A DNA stretch of 64,000 bases from Falsiruegeria mediterranea M17 (GTDB lineage Bacteria > Pseudomonadota > Alphaproteobacteria > Rhodobacterales > Rhodobacteraceae). The stretch is from positions 62,001 through 126,000 of the forward strand of contig NZ_ONZG01000004.1 in assembly GCF_900302455.1 (NCBI RefSeq). Direction: 5' to 3'. A program made the position numbers and the translations under genes. Shown one piece after another: positions 18,157 through 27,337 of this stretch; the stretch's first letter is position 1; each line of letters begins with the position of its first letter. The notes beneath the pieces were generated by a model. The model did not search any database, had not been told where the DNA came from, and saw only the letters and a program-made list of their open reading frames with translations.

Positions 18157-18960
18157 ATGACCATCACCATCGACAAATCAGACGGCATCACAACAATTGC
18201 CATCAACCGGCCCGATGCTCGAAACGCGGTCAACCCCGAGACGGCTCGGTTGCTGTATCAGGCTTTTCTTGATTTTGAGGCAGACGAGGCTCAACGCGTT
18301 GCGATTCTGACCGGGACAGGTGGATACTTCTGCGCCGGTTTCGATCTCAAAGCGGCAGGCGCGGGGGATGCAACTGGTTGGATGGCCAAGGTTCAGATCC
18401 CTGAAGGCTGGGACAACCCAGTGATCCATCCCATTCCAGGCCCGATGGGGCCATCGCGGTTGATGCTGTCCAAGCCCGTAATCGCAGCCATTGAAGGCCC
18501 AGCAGTGGCCGGCGGCATGGAATTGGCGGCCTGGTGCGACATGCGCGTGATGGCGCAGGGTGCGGTGACTGGCGTGTTCTGCCGCCGATGGGGTGTGCCA
18601 TTGATCGACGGGGGCACGATCCGCTTGCCACAGATCCTGGGGCAGGGGCGGGCAAACGACCTGATCCTGACGGGCCGCGGGGTCGAGGCGAGTGAGGCGC
18701 TTTCGCTGGGCTTTGCCAACCGGACTTGTCCACAAGGTGAGGCGCTGAAGGTCGCCCGCACGATTGCCGCCGATCTGATCCGATTCCCGCAGACCTGCAT
18801 GTTGGCCGATCACCTGTCGGCGCGCATGACACCAACTGATCTGGCCGCAGCACTGCGATGGGAATGGGTGTCTTTTGCGGCCTTTGCTGCCGAAGGTCAG
18901 GCGGGTGCCGCGCGTTTTGCATCAGGCAAAGGTCGGTCGGGGGATTTTGGCGACATCTAG
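18157..18960 (+). CDS. Enoyl-CoA hydratase/isomerase (crotonase) family protein
   Basis: This 267-residue protein has the crotonase fold order: INRPDARNAVN near the N-terminus, the first oxyanion-hole block GGYFCAGFDLKA at about residues 61-72, and the second (AIEGPAVAGGMELAAWCDMRV) at about 110-130. The Glu pair of true hydratases is not obvious, so the reaction (hydration, isomerisation or thioester hydrolysis) is left open. The ATG at 18157 has an AGAGGGAG site. Its stop overlaps the convergent LysR gene by four bases. Confidence 0.88.
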   Translation: MTITIDKSDGITTIAINRPDARNAVNPETARLLYQAFLDFEADEAQRVAILTGTGGYFCAGFDLKAAGAGDATGWMAKVQIPEGWDNPVIHPIPGPMGPSRLMLSKPVIAAIEGPAVAGGMELAAWCDMRVMAQGAVTGVFCRRWGVPLIDGGTIRLPQILGQGRANDLILTGRGVEASEALSLGFANRTCPQGEALKVARTIAADLIRFPQTCMLADHLSARMTPTDLAAALRWEWVSFAAFAAEGQAGAARFASGKGRSGDFGDI

Positions 18961-19862
18961 ATGGTCAGCAGACGATTGGCTTCGCTTTGCAAAATCTCGG
19001 CCAAGACGTCGCTGCCGGGGCGAGGGGCGGGCAACTGCGGTTGAACTAGGGCCAAATCGCGCATCGCATCTGCTTCATCCAGCGCGATCAGATGCACATC
19101 CGTGCCTCGGCGCAACTCGGTTGCGGCATAGATGCTGGGCAGGATGGCCAGACCTGCCCCGGTGGCCGCCATAAGGCGAATCGCGTCAAGGCTGGTGCCC
19201 TCGTATTCGTCCGACACCCGCCCACCGGCCCGCGCGGCCAAGCCAGCCACGATATGCGACAGCCGGTGGCCCGCGCCCAGGGTCAAAAGGGTCTGACCCT
19301 TAAGCGCCGAAAGCGGAACGCGGGTCAGCGTGGAAAACTCGGGATGATCCAGAGCCACCGCAACCCAAAGCTTTTCCGTGAACAGATGCGCCCTGCGCGC
19401 GCCTGGGTGATCTTCGGGGGTCGAGATGATCATGTCCAAACGTCCGCTGCGCAGCCCTTCGTCCAGATCGCGTGTGCTCTCTTCGCGCACGATCAGACGG
19501 AATCGGGGGTGCTCGCGGTGCAAACGGCGCGCGACACCAGGCAAGAGATACGGACCGATTGAGGGCAAGACCCCCAGCCGCAGGCGACCCTGAAAGATGC
19601 CACCGCCCCGTGCTGCGACCCTAAGATCCTGAATTTCATGCAGAATCAGGCGGGCGCGGCGCACAACCTCTTCTCCGACCGGGGTGATCTTGGCGCCCGC
19701 ACGGCCGCGTTGAAACAACTGGGTGCCCAGGTCGGACTCAACTTCGCTCAGCTGTGCGGACAGGCTGGGCTGGCTTACGTTCAGACGCGTGGCGGCCAGG
19801 CCGACCTGGCCGGTATCAGCCACGGCGACGATATACTCCAATTGACGAAGCGTAGGGCGCAT
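18957..19862 (-). CDS. LysR-family transcriptional regulator, divergent from the SbtA-like permease
   Basis: This 301-residue protein has an N-terminal winged helix-turn-helix (RQLEYIVAVADTGQVGLAATRLNVSQPSLSAQ) and a LysR co-inducer domain. The phrase LRQLEYIVAVADTG and the effector domain resemble OxyR/CynR-like members. It is transcribed away from the SbtA-like gene across a 98-bp AT-rich gap that holds two inverted repeats, so that gene is its probable target. Its 3' end overlaps the crotonase gene by four bases. Confidence 0.9.
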   Translation of the reverse strand: MRPTLRQLEYIVAVADTGQVGLAATRLNVSQPSLSAQLSEVESDLGTQLFQRGRAGAKITPVGEEVVRRARLILHEIQDLRVAARGGGIFQGRLRLGVLPSIGPYLLPGVARRLHREHPRFRLIVREESTRDLDEGLRSGRLDMIISTPEDHPGARRAHLFTEKLWVAVALDHPEFSTLTRVPLSALKGQTLLTLGAGHRLSHIVAGLAARAGGRVSDEYEGTSLDAIRLMAATGAGLAILPSIYAATELRRGTDVHLIALDEADAMRDLALVQPQLPAPRPGSDVLAEILQSEANRLLTI

Positions 19863-19863
19863 T

Positions 19864-19880
19864 CATAGCTCCAAACTATG
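19864..19880. promoter_or_regulatory. LysR-type operator candidate (T-N11-A inverted repeat)
   Basis: A perfect 5-bp inverted repeat CATAG-N7-CTATG matches the T-N11-A shape of LysR recognition sites. It begins two bases upstream of the lysR start codon, a position suited to autoregulation. Confidence 0.5.
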
Positions 19881-19889
19881 CAAAATACA

Positions 19890-19917
19890 GTTAACATATA
19901 TTTGTATTTATATTAAC
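19890..19917. promoter_or_regulatory. Second inverted repeat in the lysR-sbtA gap
   Basis: An AT-rich inverted repeat has GTTAA and TTAAC ends (arms of 11 bases with two mismatches, 6-base centre). It lies 44 bases upstream of the SbtA-like start codon. It may be the activation site or part of an AT-rich promoter. Confidence 0.4.
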
Positions 19918-19960
19918 GGCAAGAAATACGGTTGCGGACATTTGACTGACAGGAACCGCA

Positions 19961-20929
19961 ATGGAACTTTCTATCGCTGCGCTGACCAGCAACTTGCTGG
20001 CCCCCACTATCCTTTTCTTTGTGCTTGGCCTGATCGCCGCCTTTGCGCGAAGTGATCTGTCCATTCCCGAAGGCGCGGCCAAGATCATGTCGATCTACCT
20101 GCTGCTCGCCATTGGGTTCAAAGGCGGCGCCGCAGTGGCCAAAAGCGGGGTCGACGGCCAATTGGTGACCTCGCTGATTGCAGGCATGGTGTTGTCCTTT
20201 GTTCTGCCCTTTGTGGCCTATGGGTTGCTCAAGGCGATGACGCGCCTGGATGGGCTGAACGCGGCAGCTGTGGCGGGGCACTATGGCTCGATCTCGATCG
20301 TGACCTTTGTTACGGCCGTCAGCCTGCTCGAGGCGCGCGGGATCACGTCCGAGGGGTATCTGGTTGCCGTCGCAGCGGTGATGGAGGTACCTGCGATCAT
20401 GTCGGCGCTGTGGATCGCGGCGCGCAAGACGGGCGCGGCTAAGATGGACGGCAAGTTGATGCGGCACATCCTGGGCAATGGATCGATCGTGCTACTTGTG
20501 GGCTCGTTCGTGATCGGGGCAGTCACCGGCGAAAAGGGTCTGAACGACCTTCATCCCTTCATTGTCGTACCGTTTACAGGCGTTCTGGCGATTTTCCTGC
20601 TGGACATGGGCCTGTCGGCGGGCCGGAGCCTGATTGAAAACAAACAGGACATCTCGGGCGGGTTGCTGGTGTTTGGGTGCGTGATGCCGGTCATTGGCAG
20701 CCTGTTTGGCCTGCTGGCCGCGGTTCTTGTTGGGCTGTCAATCGGCGGCACATTTCTGCTCATGGTGCTGTCGGCGTCCGCCTCGTACATCGCGGTGCCC
20801 GCGGCGATGCGCTTGGCGTTGCCACAGGCCAAGTCCGGCATCTACCTGTCCTTGGCGCTTGGGGTGACGTTCCCGTTCAACCTGACGCTGGGGATGCCGC
20901 TCTACTACATGCTCGCCAGCCTGGTCTGA
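19961..20929 (+). CDS. SbtA-like sodium-dependent bicarbonate transport family permease
   Basis: This 322-residue membrane protein has about ten hydrophobic segments arranged as two halves, as in the DUF897/SbtA family. Characteristic stretches are [32 protein letters not shown] and [12 protein letters not shown]. In cyanobacteria SbtA imports bicarbonate with sodium; many heterotrophic homologues have no tested substrate. No carboxysome or carbonic anhydrase gene is nearby, so a role in anaplerotic CO2 supply or in other anion uptake are both possible. A divergent LysR regulator is the likely controller. Confidence 0.85.
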   Translation: MELSIAALTSNLLAPTILFFVLGLIAAFARSDLSIPEGAAKIMSIYLLLAIGFKGGAAVAKSGVDGQLVTSLIAGMVLSFVLPFVAYGLLKAMTRLDGLNAAAVAGHYGSISIVTFVTAVSLLEARGITSEGYLVAVAAVMEVPAIMSALWIAARKTGAAKMDGKLMRHILGNGSIVLLVGSFVIGAVTGEKGLNDLHPFIVVPFTGVLAIFLLDMGLSAGRSLIENKQDISGGLLVFGCVMPVIGSLFGLLAAVLVGLSIGGTFLLMVLSASASYIAVPAAMRLALPQAKSGIYLSLALGVTFPFNLTLGMPLYYMLASLV

Positions 20930-21036
20930 GCGTTTGGGCGCTGCGTCCACCCAGGGTGCGGCGCCCCTTTACCTTGCCCCTCAGCGGACCATGGGCTAGA
21001 CCCCGCGCGACAGTAATGCCCCCTGAGGATACTTCG

Positions 21037-22524
21037 ATGGCAAAGACCAAGAAACAGCCCCGCCCCAAGGCCGCAACGCCCAAAGGGTTCCGCGACTATT
21101 TCGGCTCCGAGGTCACGCAGCGCACCCAGATGCTGCAGCAGATTGCCCATGTGTATCATCGGTACGGCTTTGATGCGCTGGAAAGCAGTGCGGTCGAAAC
21201 GGTCGAGGCGCTTGGCAAGTTCCTGCCTGACGTCGACCGCCCGAACGAGGGCGTCTTTGCCTGGCAAGAGTTTGACGAAGGCGGCAATGGCGACTGGATG
21301 GCCTTGCGCTATGACCTGACCGCGCCTTTGGCCCGCGTCTATGCGCAGCACCGCAATGACCTGCCGACGCCCTATCGCCGCTATGCGATGGGGCCGGTGT
21401 GGCGTAACGAAAAGCCGGGACCGGGGCGCTATCGACAGTTCTATCAGTGCGATGCGGATACCGTTGGCACCGCCTCGATGGCAGCCGATGCCGAGATTTG
21501 CGCGATGCTGTCGGACACGCTGGAAACTGTTGGCATTCCGCGCGGAGACTATCTGGTGCGCGTCAACAACCGCAAGGTCATGAACGGCGTACTCGAGGTG
21601 ATGGGCCTTGGCGACGATCAAGCCGCCCGCGACAACGTACTGCGCACCATCGACAAGTTCGACAAGGTGGGCGAGGCCGGTGTGCGCGAGTTGCTGACCA
21701 AGGGCCGCCTTGATGCCTCGGGCGCGTTTATCGACGGTGTGGGCCTGAGCGACGATCAGGCCGAGCCGGTGATTGCCTTCCTGACTTCCAAGTCTGCGGA
21801 TGCGGCTGGAACTCTGGCCAACCTGCGCGCGGCTGTTGGTGCGTCCAAAGTGGGCGCGGACGGTATCAACGAACTGGAACAGATCGGCGAGTTGCTGGCT
21901 GCTGGCGGCTATGGTTCCGACCGGATCGAGATTGACCCCTCGGTCGTGCGTGGCCTGGGATACTACACCGGCCCGGTCTATGAGGCCGAGCTGACGTTCG
22001 AGATCTTTGACGAGAAAGGCCGCAAGCGGCAATTCGGATCAGTCTCGGGCGGCGGACGCTATGACGATCTGGTCAAACGCTTCACCGGCCAAGAGGTTCC
22101 CGCCACTGGTGTCTCCATCGGCGTTGACCGCCTGCTGGCGGCGCTGCGCGAAAAGGGCCGTATTCAGGCGCAGGAAACTGGACCCGTTGTGGTCACAGTG
22201 ATGGACCGTGACCGCATGGCAGACTATCAGGCGATGGTTTCCGAGCTGCGCAATGCAGGCATTCGCGCTGAGGTGTATCTGGGTAACCCCAAGAATTTCG
22301 GCAACCAGCTGAAATATGCGGACAAGCGTAACTCTCCCATCGCGGTCATCGAAGGCGGTAGTGAGAAAGAGGCGGGCGTCATCCAGATCAAGGACCTGAT
22401 CCTGGGCGCCAAGATTGCTGAAAGCGCCACGCTTGAGGAATGGAAAGAACGCCCCAGCCAGTTTGAAGTGCCACGCGGCGATCTGGTCGCTAAGGTGCGC
22501 GAAATTCTGGACGGGCAGGGCTGA
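21037..22524 (+). CDS. hisS: Histidyl-tRNA synthetase
   Basis: This 495-residue class II aminoacyl-tRNA synthetase shows motif 2 ([18 protein letters not shown]), the histidine-specific block [12 protein letters not shown] and motif 3 (GGGRYDDLV), followed by an anticodon-binding domain. The longer length than E. coli HisRS fits the alphaproteobacterial type. The ATG at 21037 was chosen because TGAGGA lies seven bases upstream and the protein then starts MAKTKKQ. It is followed three bases later by hisZ, itself a HisRS paralogue. Confidence 0.96.
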   Translation: MAKTKKQPRPKAATPKGFRDYFGSEVTQRTQMLQQIAHVYHRYGFDALESSAVETVEALGKFLPDVDRPNEGVFAWQEFDEGGNGDWMALRYDLTAPLARVYAQHRNDLPTPYRRYAMGPVWRNEKPGPGRYRQFYQCDADTVGTASMAADAEICAMLSDTLETVGIPRGDYLVRVNNRKVMNGVLEVMGLGDDQAARDNVLRTIDKFDKVGEAGVRELLTKGRLDASGAFIDGVGLSDDQAEPVIAFLTSKSADAAGTLANLRAAVGASKVGADGINELEQIGELLAAGGYGSDRIEIDPSVVRGLGYYTGPVYEAELTFEIFDEKGRKRQFGSVSGGGRYDDLVKRFTGQEVPATGVSIGVDRLLAALREKGRIQAQETGPVVVTVMDRDRMADYQAMVSELRNAGIRAEVYLGNPKNFGNQLKYADKRNSPIAVIEGGSEKEAGVIQIKDLILGAKIAESATLEEWKERPSQFEVPRGDLVAKVREILDGQG

Positions 22525-22527
22525 GCC

Positions 22528-23616
22528 ATGGCCAAACGTTCCGACATTCAGGCCCGCGCCGCGATGATGCGGGTGCGGTTCGAAGCGGCGGGCGGCCAAG
22601 TGGTCGATCCGCCCTTGTTGCAGCCTGCTGGCACCCTGCTGGATCTGTACGGCGAAGACATCCGTGCCCGCGCTTATGTGACCTCAGACGCGCTGCGCGG
22701 CGAGCAGATGATGCGCCCGGACTTCACGGTGCCGGTCGTGCAGATGCATATGCGCGACGGGGCCGAGCCTGCGCGCTATACCTACTCGGGCGAGGTGTTC
22801 CGCCGTCAGGAGCACGACCCCGACCGGTCCAATGAATATGTGCAGGTGGGGTATGAGGTCTTTGACCGCGACGATTCTGCAGCGGCGGATGCCGAAGTCT
22901 TTTCGCTCTTTGCTCTGCAACTGCGTGGCCTGTCCCTGCGTGCAGCAACGGGTGACATTGGCATTTTGATCGCCGCCGTTCAGGGCCTGAAAACCACCGA
23001 ACGTCGCAAGGCTGCCCTAATGCGCCACCTGTGGCGTCCGCGTCGGTTCCGTGCGCTTTTGGATCGTTTCGCAGGGCGCTCGCCCGTGCCTGCCAGCCGC
23101 GAGGCGCTGCTGGCGTCCGAGGATCCGATGGGGTTCGACGCGCCTATGATTGGCAAACGCAAAGCGGCCGAGATTGAGGCGCGTATCGAAGCGCTACGCG
23201 AAGACGCTGCCGCGGGTCCGATCTCGGACACCGAAATGGTCGGCCTCGACAGCTTGCTCGCCGTGCGCGAGACGATGCCCTTTGCGCTGGAACAGCTGCG
23301 GGATGTGGCGGTGGACCTGCCGCAGATCTCGCCCGCGCTGGATAGGCTCGAGGCGCGGATTGCCGCCTTGGCTGCACGGGGCGTCAACGTGCACGACCTG
23401 GATTTCGAGGCCGCCTATGGCCGCACTTCGATGGAATACTATGACGGTTTTGTCTTTGGCTTTTACGCGGAACGCCGTCCTGATCTGCCCCCGATCGCCA
23501 CGGGTGGACGCTATGACGCGCTGACACGGCAATTGGGCAACGGTGCCGAAATCCCTGCCGTGGGCGGCGTGCTGCGCCCTGACCTGATGCTCGAAATCGA
23601 GGAGGCCACGCAATGA
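22528..23616 (+). CDS. hisZ: ATP phosphoribosyltransferase regulatory subunit
   Basis: This 362-residue protein is a HisRS catalytic-domain homologue (DFTVPVVQMHMRDG, YSGEVFRRQE, ATGGRYDALTRQLG) without an anticodon-binding domain, which identifies HisZ. It forms a hetero-octamer with the short HisG and provides the histidine feedback site. It starts three bases after hisS and its stop overlaps hisG by four bases. Confidence 0.95.
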   Translation: MAKRSDIQARAAMMRVRFEAAGGQVVDPPLLQPAGTLLDLYGEDIRARAYVTSDALRGEQMMRPDFTVPVVQMHMRDGAEPARYTYSGEVFRRQEHDPDRSNEYVQVGYEVFDRDDSAAADAEVFSLFALQLRGLSLRAATGDIGILIAAVQGLKTTERRKAALMRHLWRPRRFRALLDRFAGRSPVPASREALLASEDPMGFDAPMIGKRKAAEIEARIEALREDAAAGPISDTEMVGLDSLLAVRETMPFALEQLRDVAVDLPQISPALDRLEARIAALAARGVNVHDLDFEAAYGRTSMEYYDGFVFGFYAERRPDLPPIATGGRYDALTRQLGNGAEIPAVGGVLRPDLMLEIEEATQ

Positions 23617-24311
23617 GCCTGAAACTCGGTGTGCCGTCCAAGGGGCGGCTGATGGAAAAGACCTTTGCCTGGTTCGAAAAGCGTGGCGTCAGCCTGTCGC
23701 GCACCGGATCGGACCGCGAGTATGCAGGGAAGGTCGAAGGGATCGACAACGTCCAGCTGGTGTTGCTGTCGGCAGGGGAAATTCCGCGCGAGCTGGCCGC
23801 AGGGCGTATTCATTTGGGCGTCACCGGCGCAGATCTCGTGCACGAAAAGCTACCCCGTTGGGAGCAACAAGTCGAAGAGATCGCACCGCTTGGCTTTGGG
23901 CAGGCCGATTTGATCATCGCCGTCCCCAATTGCTGGGTTGATGTGGACACGCTCGACGATTTGGATGCGGCCGCCTCAGCCTTTCGTGAGGTGCACGGCC
24001 ACCGAATGCGGATCGCCACCAAGTATCACCGCCTTGTGCGCGAGTTTCTGACGGACAGCGGTGTGGCCGATTTTGCCCTCGTTGACAGCCAGGGCGCGAC
24101 CGAGGGGACGGTTGCCAATGAAACCGCTGAGGGCATCGCCGACATCACATCAACCGGTGAGACCTTGCGGGCCAACCACCTCAAGATCCTGTCGGATGGC
24201 TTGATCCTGCGCTCTCAGGCGACTCTGTGGCGCAGCCGTGAGGCGCAGTATTCCGCTCACGACAAGGTGACGCTGGAAACTCTGCTCGACATGTTCGACA
24301 GCGCCCGTTGA
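23613..24311 (+). CDS. hisG: ATP phosphoribosyltransferase, short form
   Basis: This 232-residue protein catalyses the first step of histidine synthesis, joining ATP and PRPP. It lacks the C-terminal regulatory domain of long HisG, which fits the presence of hisZ immediately upstream. Family blocks visible are LGVPSKGRLME at the start, HLGVTGADLVHE, RIATKYHRLVREF and the PRPP loop region DSQGATEGTVANE. The ATGA overlap with hisZ couples their translation. Confidence 0.95.
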   Translation: MSLKLGVPSKGRLMEKTFAWFEKRGVSLSRTGSDREYAGKVEGIDNVQLVLLSAGEIPRELAAGRIHLGVTGADLVHEKLPRWEQQVEEIAPLGFGQADLIIAVPNCWVDVDTLDDLDAAASAFREVHGHRMRIATKYHRLVREFLTDSGVADFALVDSQGATEGTVANETAEGIADITSTGETLRANHLKILSDGLILRSQATLWRSREAQYSAHDKVTLETLLDMFDSAR

Positions 24312-24330
24312 ACCATGCGTGAGGTCGCCG

Positions 24331-24786
24331 TTACAGCGGCGGCCCCACAAACTCCTGACAATGGGCTTTTGCGATCCGGGCCATTTCGTCCGGCGTCAAG
24401 GCGTCCTTTGACAAGGCAGCGTGAAAGGCGCGGAACATCGCCTCGGCCTGCAGCGCAGGCGAAAAGACATAGTGCAACCGCCCCGGCGTATCGCCCACGT
24501 TCTTGAAGGCATGAACGGTGCCGCGCGGCACAAAGGCTACGTCGCCAGATATCATGCGATGCATCTCGCCGTCGATTTCGACGTCGAATGTACCTTCTAG
24601 GAAAAAGAACGTTTCGTCCTGGTTGTGATGGATGTGACGGCCAGGGCCGACGCCCGGTTGGACAATGTCCTCGAACACTTCCATCGTGCCGCCCGTCTGA
24701 TCCCCCGTAAGCAGGATGCGCAGGGTGATCGCACCGGGAAAGTCTAGCGTCTCGTTGTTTGAATAAGGGCTCACGGCGGGGGTCAT
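24331..24786 (-). CDS. Cupin-domain protein
   Basis: This 151-residue protein is a single small beta-barrel cupin. Motif 1 is recognisable (PGRHIHHNQDETFFFLEG, with two or three His and a Glu as metal ligands), as is motif 2 (GDVAFVPRGTVHAFKN). A helical tail follows. Cupins of this type can be enzymes or ligand sensors; context does not decide. The ATG at 24786 gives the start MTPAVSPYSN; the frame upstream of it has no cupin-like sequence. It is convergent with hisG. Confidence 0.85.
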   Translation of the reverse strand: MTPAVSPYSNNETLDFPGAITLRILLTGDQTGGTMEVFEDIVQPGVGPGRHIHHNQDETFFFLEGTFDVEIDGEMHRMISGDVAFVPRGTVHAFKNVGDTPGRLHYVFSPALQAEAMFRAFHAALSKDALTPDEMARIAKAHCQEFVGPPL

Positions 24787-24845
24787 TGCGCTCTCGGTCT
24801 GGCTGTTGCGAACGGGACTAGAGCATAGCGAAACAGTCCGACCTG

Positions 24846-25166
24846 TCAGGACCGAAACCCCTGCGCGCGCGCACAAGGGATGTGCGGTTCACATTTGGTA
24901 GAGGTCAGGTGCACCTCATAAGGAGCCCGGTCGGACACCCAAACTTCCATGCCTGCATCCTGCCGTTCTGGGTCGCGCGTTAAGCCCAGGTCAGACAACA
25001 GATGCGGCGAGGTTTGTGCCAGGCGGAGCAGGTCCTGCTCAACCGGTATCTCTGCCTGTGAGTGCCACTTTGGGATTGAAAATTGCATCCATCGAAACAA
25101 GCCTACGAGCAAGGGCGTGGGGTTGAACGTCAAGCGTCGGTTGTTGGTCTTGTTTATAGTAATCAT
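24846..25166 (-). CDS. Small DUF1127-like hypothetical protein
   Basis: This 106-residue protein is preceded by a good ribosome site (AAGGGATCAGCC before the ATG). Its middle (LLRLAQTSPHLLSDLGLTRDP) resembles the short helix of DUF1127 proteins, which in alphaproteobacteria are linked to phosphate and carbon regulation. The N-terminal part is basic. The C-terminal tail (TKCEPHIPCARAQGF) looks atypical. It is divergent from a GcvA-like LysR gene and could be its target. The gene call is moderate because length and conservation could not be tested. Confidence 0.5.
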   Translation of the reverse strand: MITINKTNNRRLTFNPTPLLVGLFRWMQFSIPKWHSQAEIPVEQDLLRLAQTSPHLLSDLGLTRDPERQDAGMEVWVSDRAPYEVHLTSTKCEPHIPCARAQGFRS

Positions 25167-25270
25167 GGCTGATCCCTTTGCGTTTCGAACAGTTCTACTG
25201 CCGCACCAGGGTTGATTTCAAACCAGGCTTTCTCATAGATTGGATTAGGAAAAATCACCCAAAGGGAATC

Positions 25271-26170
25271 ATGCTTCCACCTCTGAACGCTCTGCGTGCC
25301 TTTGAAGCGGCCGCGCGCCATGGCGGATACATTGATGCCGCCGACGAGTTATGCGTGACACGCGGCGCGGTCAGCCGCCACGTGAAGCTGCTGGAGGAAC
25401 ACCTGGGCGTGACCCTCTTTAGGCGCAATCACCGTGGGGTCGAGCTGACGCAGGTCGGGCAGGCGCTGTTGCCGGAACTCACCGAGGCCTTTGCCCGGAT
25501 TGAGCGCGCCACGCGTCGGGCATCTGCATCAGCGTCCGAGTTGCGGATCATCTGTCCGCCGGGGCTTTCCATCCGCTGGCTGTTTCCGCGTTTGCAGGGG
25601 TTTCGAGATCAGCACCCGGATATCCGGGTGCGCCTGACGACTGAGTTCTACGGGGATCGCGGATTTGATCCGGCAGAGCAGGACGTGGGCATTTCGCTAG
25701 AGCATTGGCCGGGTCGGTCGGCTGACATCAAGGCGCAGTTCCTGTTTCCCATGTCTTTGGTCCCCGCCTGTGCTCCGTCGCTGTTGGATCAGGGGCCACC
25801 GTTGGTCGAGCCATCCGATTTGCGCCACCGCCCGCTGTTGCACGAAAGCACAAAGCGCGAGGATTGGACGACTTGGATCGACACTTTTCAAGTCGATGGG
25901 CTTGACGTGCAAAGCGGCGAGGCATTCCCGAACCTCGACATGGCCACCAAAGCGGCCGTTTTGGGGGCGGGCGTGGCGATGGTCGATCCCTTGCTATGTG
26001 CCGAAGAACTGGAACGGGGGTTGTTGGTTTGCCCGTTCCCGGACATGGTCTGTGGCACGCAGTACGGCGGCTATGCGGTGATCGGGTCACAAGACAAGTG
26101 GGACAGCCCAAATATGCGTGCCTTTCGAGACTGGGCAGTCGAGAACGTCCCCGCACCAGTGAACAAGTAG
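25271..26170 (+). CDS. LysR-family regulator, GcvA-like
   Basis: This 299-residue protein starts MLPPLNALRAFEAAARHGGY, the typical opening of GcvA-type LysR regulators. The helix-turn-helix is AADELCVTRGAVSRHVKLLEEHLG. The effector domain follows with GVELTQVGQALLPELTEAF and a C-terminal PFPDMVCGTQYGGYAV. The ATG at 25271 is preceded by AAAGGGA; the frame upstream reads unrelated sequence. It ends four bases from the convergent AraC gene. The target is unknown; the divergent small gene at 24846-25166 is the simplest candidate. Confidence 0.9.
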   Translation: MLPPLNALRAFEAAARHGGYIDAADELCVTRGAVSRHVKLLEEHLGVTLFRRNHRGVELTQVGQALLPELTEAFARIERATRRASASASELRIICPPGLSIRWLFPRLQGFRDQHPDIRVRLTTEFYGDRGFDPAEQDVGISLEHWPGRSADIKAQFLFPMSLVPACAPSLLDQGPPLVEPSDLRHRPLLHESTKREDWTTWIDTFQVDGLDVQSGEAFPNLDMATKAAVLGAGVAMVDPLLCAEELERGLLVCPFPDMVCGTQYGGYAVIGSQDKWDSPNMRAFRDWAVENVPAPVNK

Positions 26171-26174
26171 CGGA

Positions 26175-27179
26175 TCATGCGTCGTCAGATGGGTCAAGGG
26201 ACCGGCGGAATTCTTGTGGGGACTGGCCGGTCTGAGACCGAAAGAACCGCGCGAAATGGGACTGGTCGGAATAGCCAAGGCGAAGCCCAACATCCCCAAT
26301 GGAAAGCTCTTCGTCCGCCAGAGCCTCTTGCGCGACCTCGATCTTCAACCGCTTGACCTCGCGTGCGGGGGTTGTCCGGTGCAGTCGCAACGCTGCTTCA
26401 AGCCGCCGTTGCCCCAATCCCAGAGCACGGGCCAGGTCCTGAGAGGTCAGCTTGCCCTTCCACAACAAGGGACGGGCGGCGCTGCGCAGGGCGGCCACGA
26501 TCGACATGTCGGGTTCGTCTGTTGCAGGGGGCGAGGTTTCCGCCTTGGCGCGCAGCTTCAAGTCGGTATTCAGCCATTCGGGCGGAAATGAAATCGTAAG
26601 CGTCGGATTTTCGACGCGCGCCAAGCGCACCCCCATGAACCCGCGAGGCACCGCCTCGGGGTAAGCGGTTTCGACCAAGACGTCCTGCGCCATCCAAGTC
26701 GGCCCCATGGCCGTTTTCAACAACCTCAGATGCATGGCTATGCCAAACCCGTCGACCTGACGGGGCGGGTTTTCCGTGCGCACCAAACGGCTTACACCAT
26801 AGCTGGCGCGATCCGCTTCGACGATCAGCGTATGTTTCACCGAGCTCGATTCCTGGGGCACCTGCATCAGATAGTTGGCCAGAAATCCGCCGACCTTGCC
26901 CGAGGCCTTGGCCGCAGCGGCAATGGGGGGCCAGATGCTCAAGTCAAATTGCTGCCCGACCTCGCACCCCAGATGCGGGATTTCGGACTGCTCGGCCAAG
27001 GCATTGCAGAGGCCATAGATGATTTCCGCATGCACTGTGGCGTTCGGGTTCCTCAGCATCTGCTTGCTTAGACCAAGGGTCGCCAGCGCGGGTCTTGGAT
27101 CAGCTCCCGATCGTTCTATGTGCTCAACAAACGGTTGAACCAGGACCAAACGAATGAACCCGTCTTGAGTGCGTGGCAT
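26175..27179 (-). CDS. AraC-family regulator with an N-terminal ligand domain
   Basis: This 334-residue protein has the architecture of OruR/ArgR-like AraC regulators: a roughly 200-residue N-terminal domain and a C-terminal double helix-turn-helix. The HTH includes LTSQDLARALGLGQRRLEAAL and IGDVGLRLGYSDQSHFARFFRSQTG. It is divergent from the secreted amidohydrolase at 27338 across a 158-bp gap with repeated GGCCGA-type half sites, so it probably controls that gene and the downstream porin. Confidence 0.9.
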   Translation of the reverse strand: MPRTQDGFIRLVLVQPFVEHIERSGADPRPALATLGLSKQMLRNPNATVHAEIIYGLCNALAEQSEIPHLGCEVGQQFDLSIWPPIAAAAKASGKVGGFLANYLMQVPQESSSVKHTLIVEADRASYGVSRLVRTENPPRQVDGFGIAMHLRLLKTAMGPTWMAQDVLVETAYPEAVPRGFMGVRLARVENPTLTISFPPEWLNTDLKLRAKAETSPPATDEPDMSIVAALRSAARPLLWKGKLTSQDLARALGLGQRRLEAALRLHRTTPAREVKRLKIEVAQEALADEELSIGDVGLRLGYSDQSHFARFFRSQTGQSPQEFRRSLDPSDDA

Positions 27180-27233
27180 GCCAGATGTCCGTTCAAAAGT
27201 CGTTGGCCATTATTGCACAGAGTTGCCGAAAGT

Positions 27234-27283
27234 GTCGGCCATTTTTCTGACTTTCATTTTCAGGATCAGTGAAACTGGCCGAC
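27234..27283. promoter_or_regulatory. Inverted repeat in the araC-amidohydrolase gap
   Basis: The perfect 8-bp arms GTCGGCCA (27234-27241) and TGGCCGAC (27276-27283) are separated by 34 bases, which is three to four helical turns. A related half site TTGGCCA lies just upstream near 27203. Paired or looped half sites are usual for AraC-family regulators. Confidence 0.45.
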
Positions 27284-27337
27284 GAATCGAATTCATAAGT
27301 GCTAATATTCGTCTAATTTAATGACTTGGAGGGAAGT

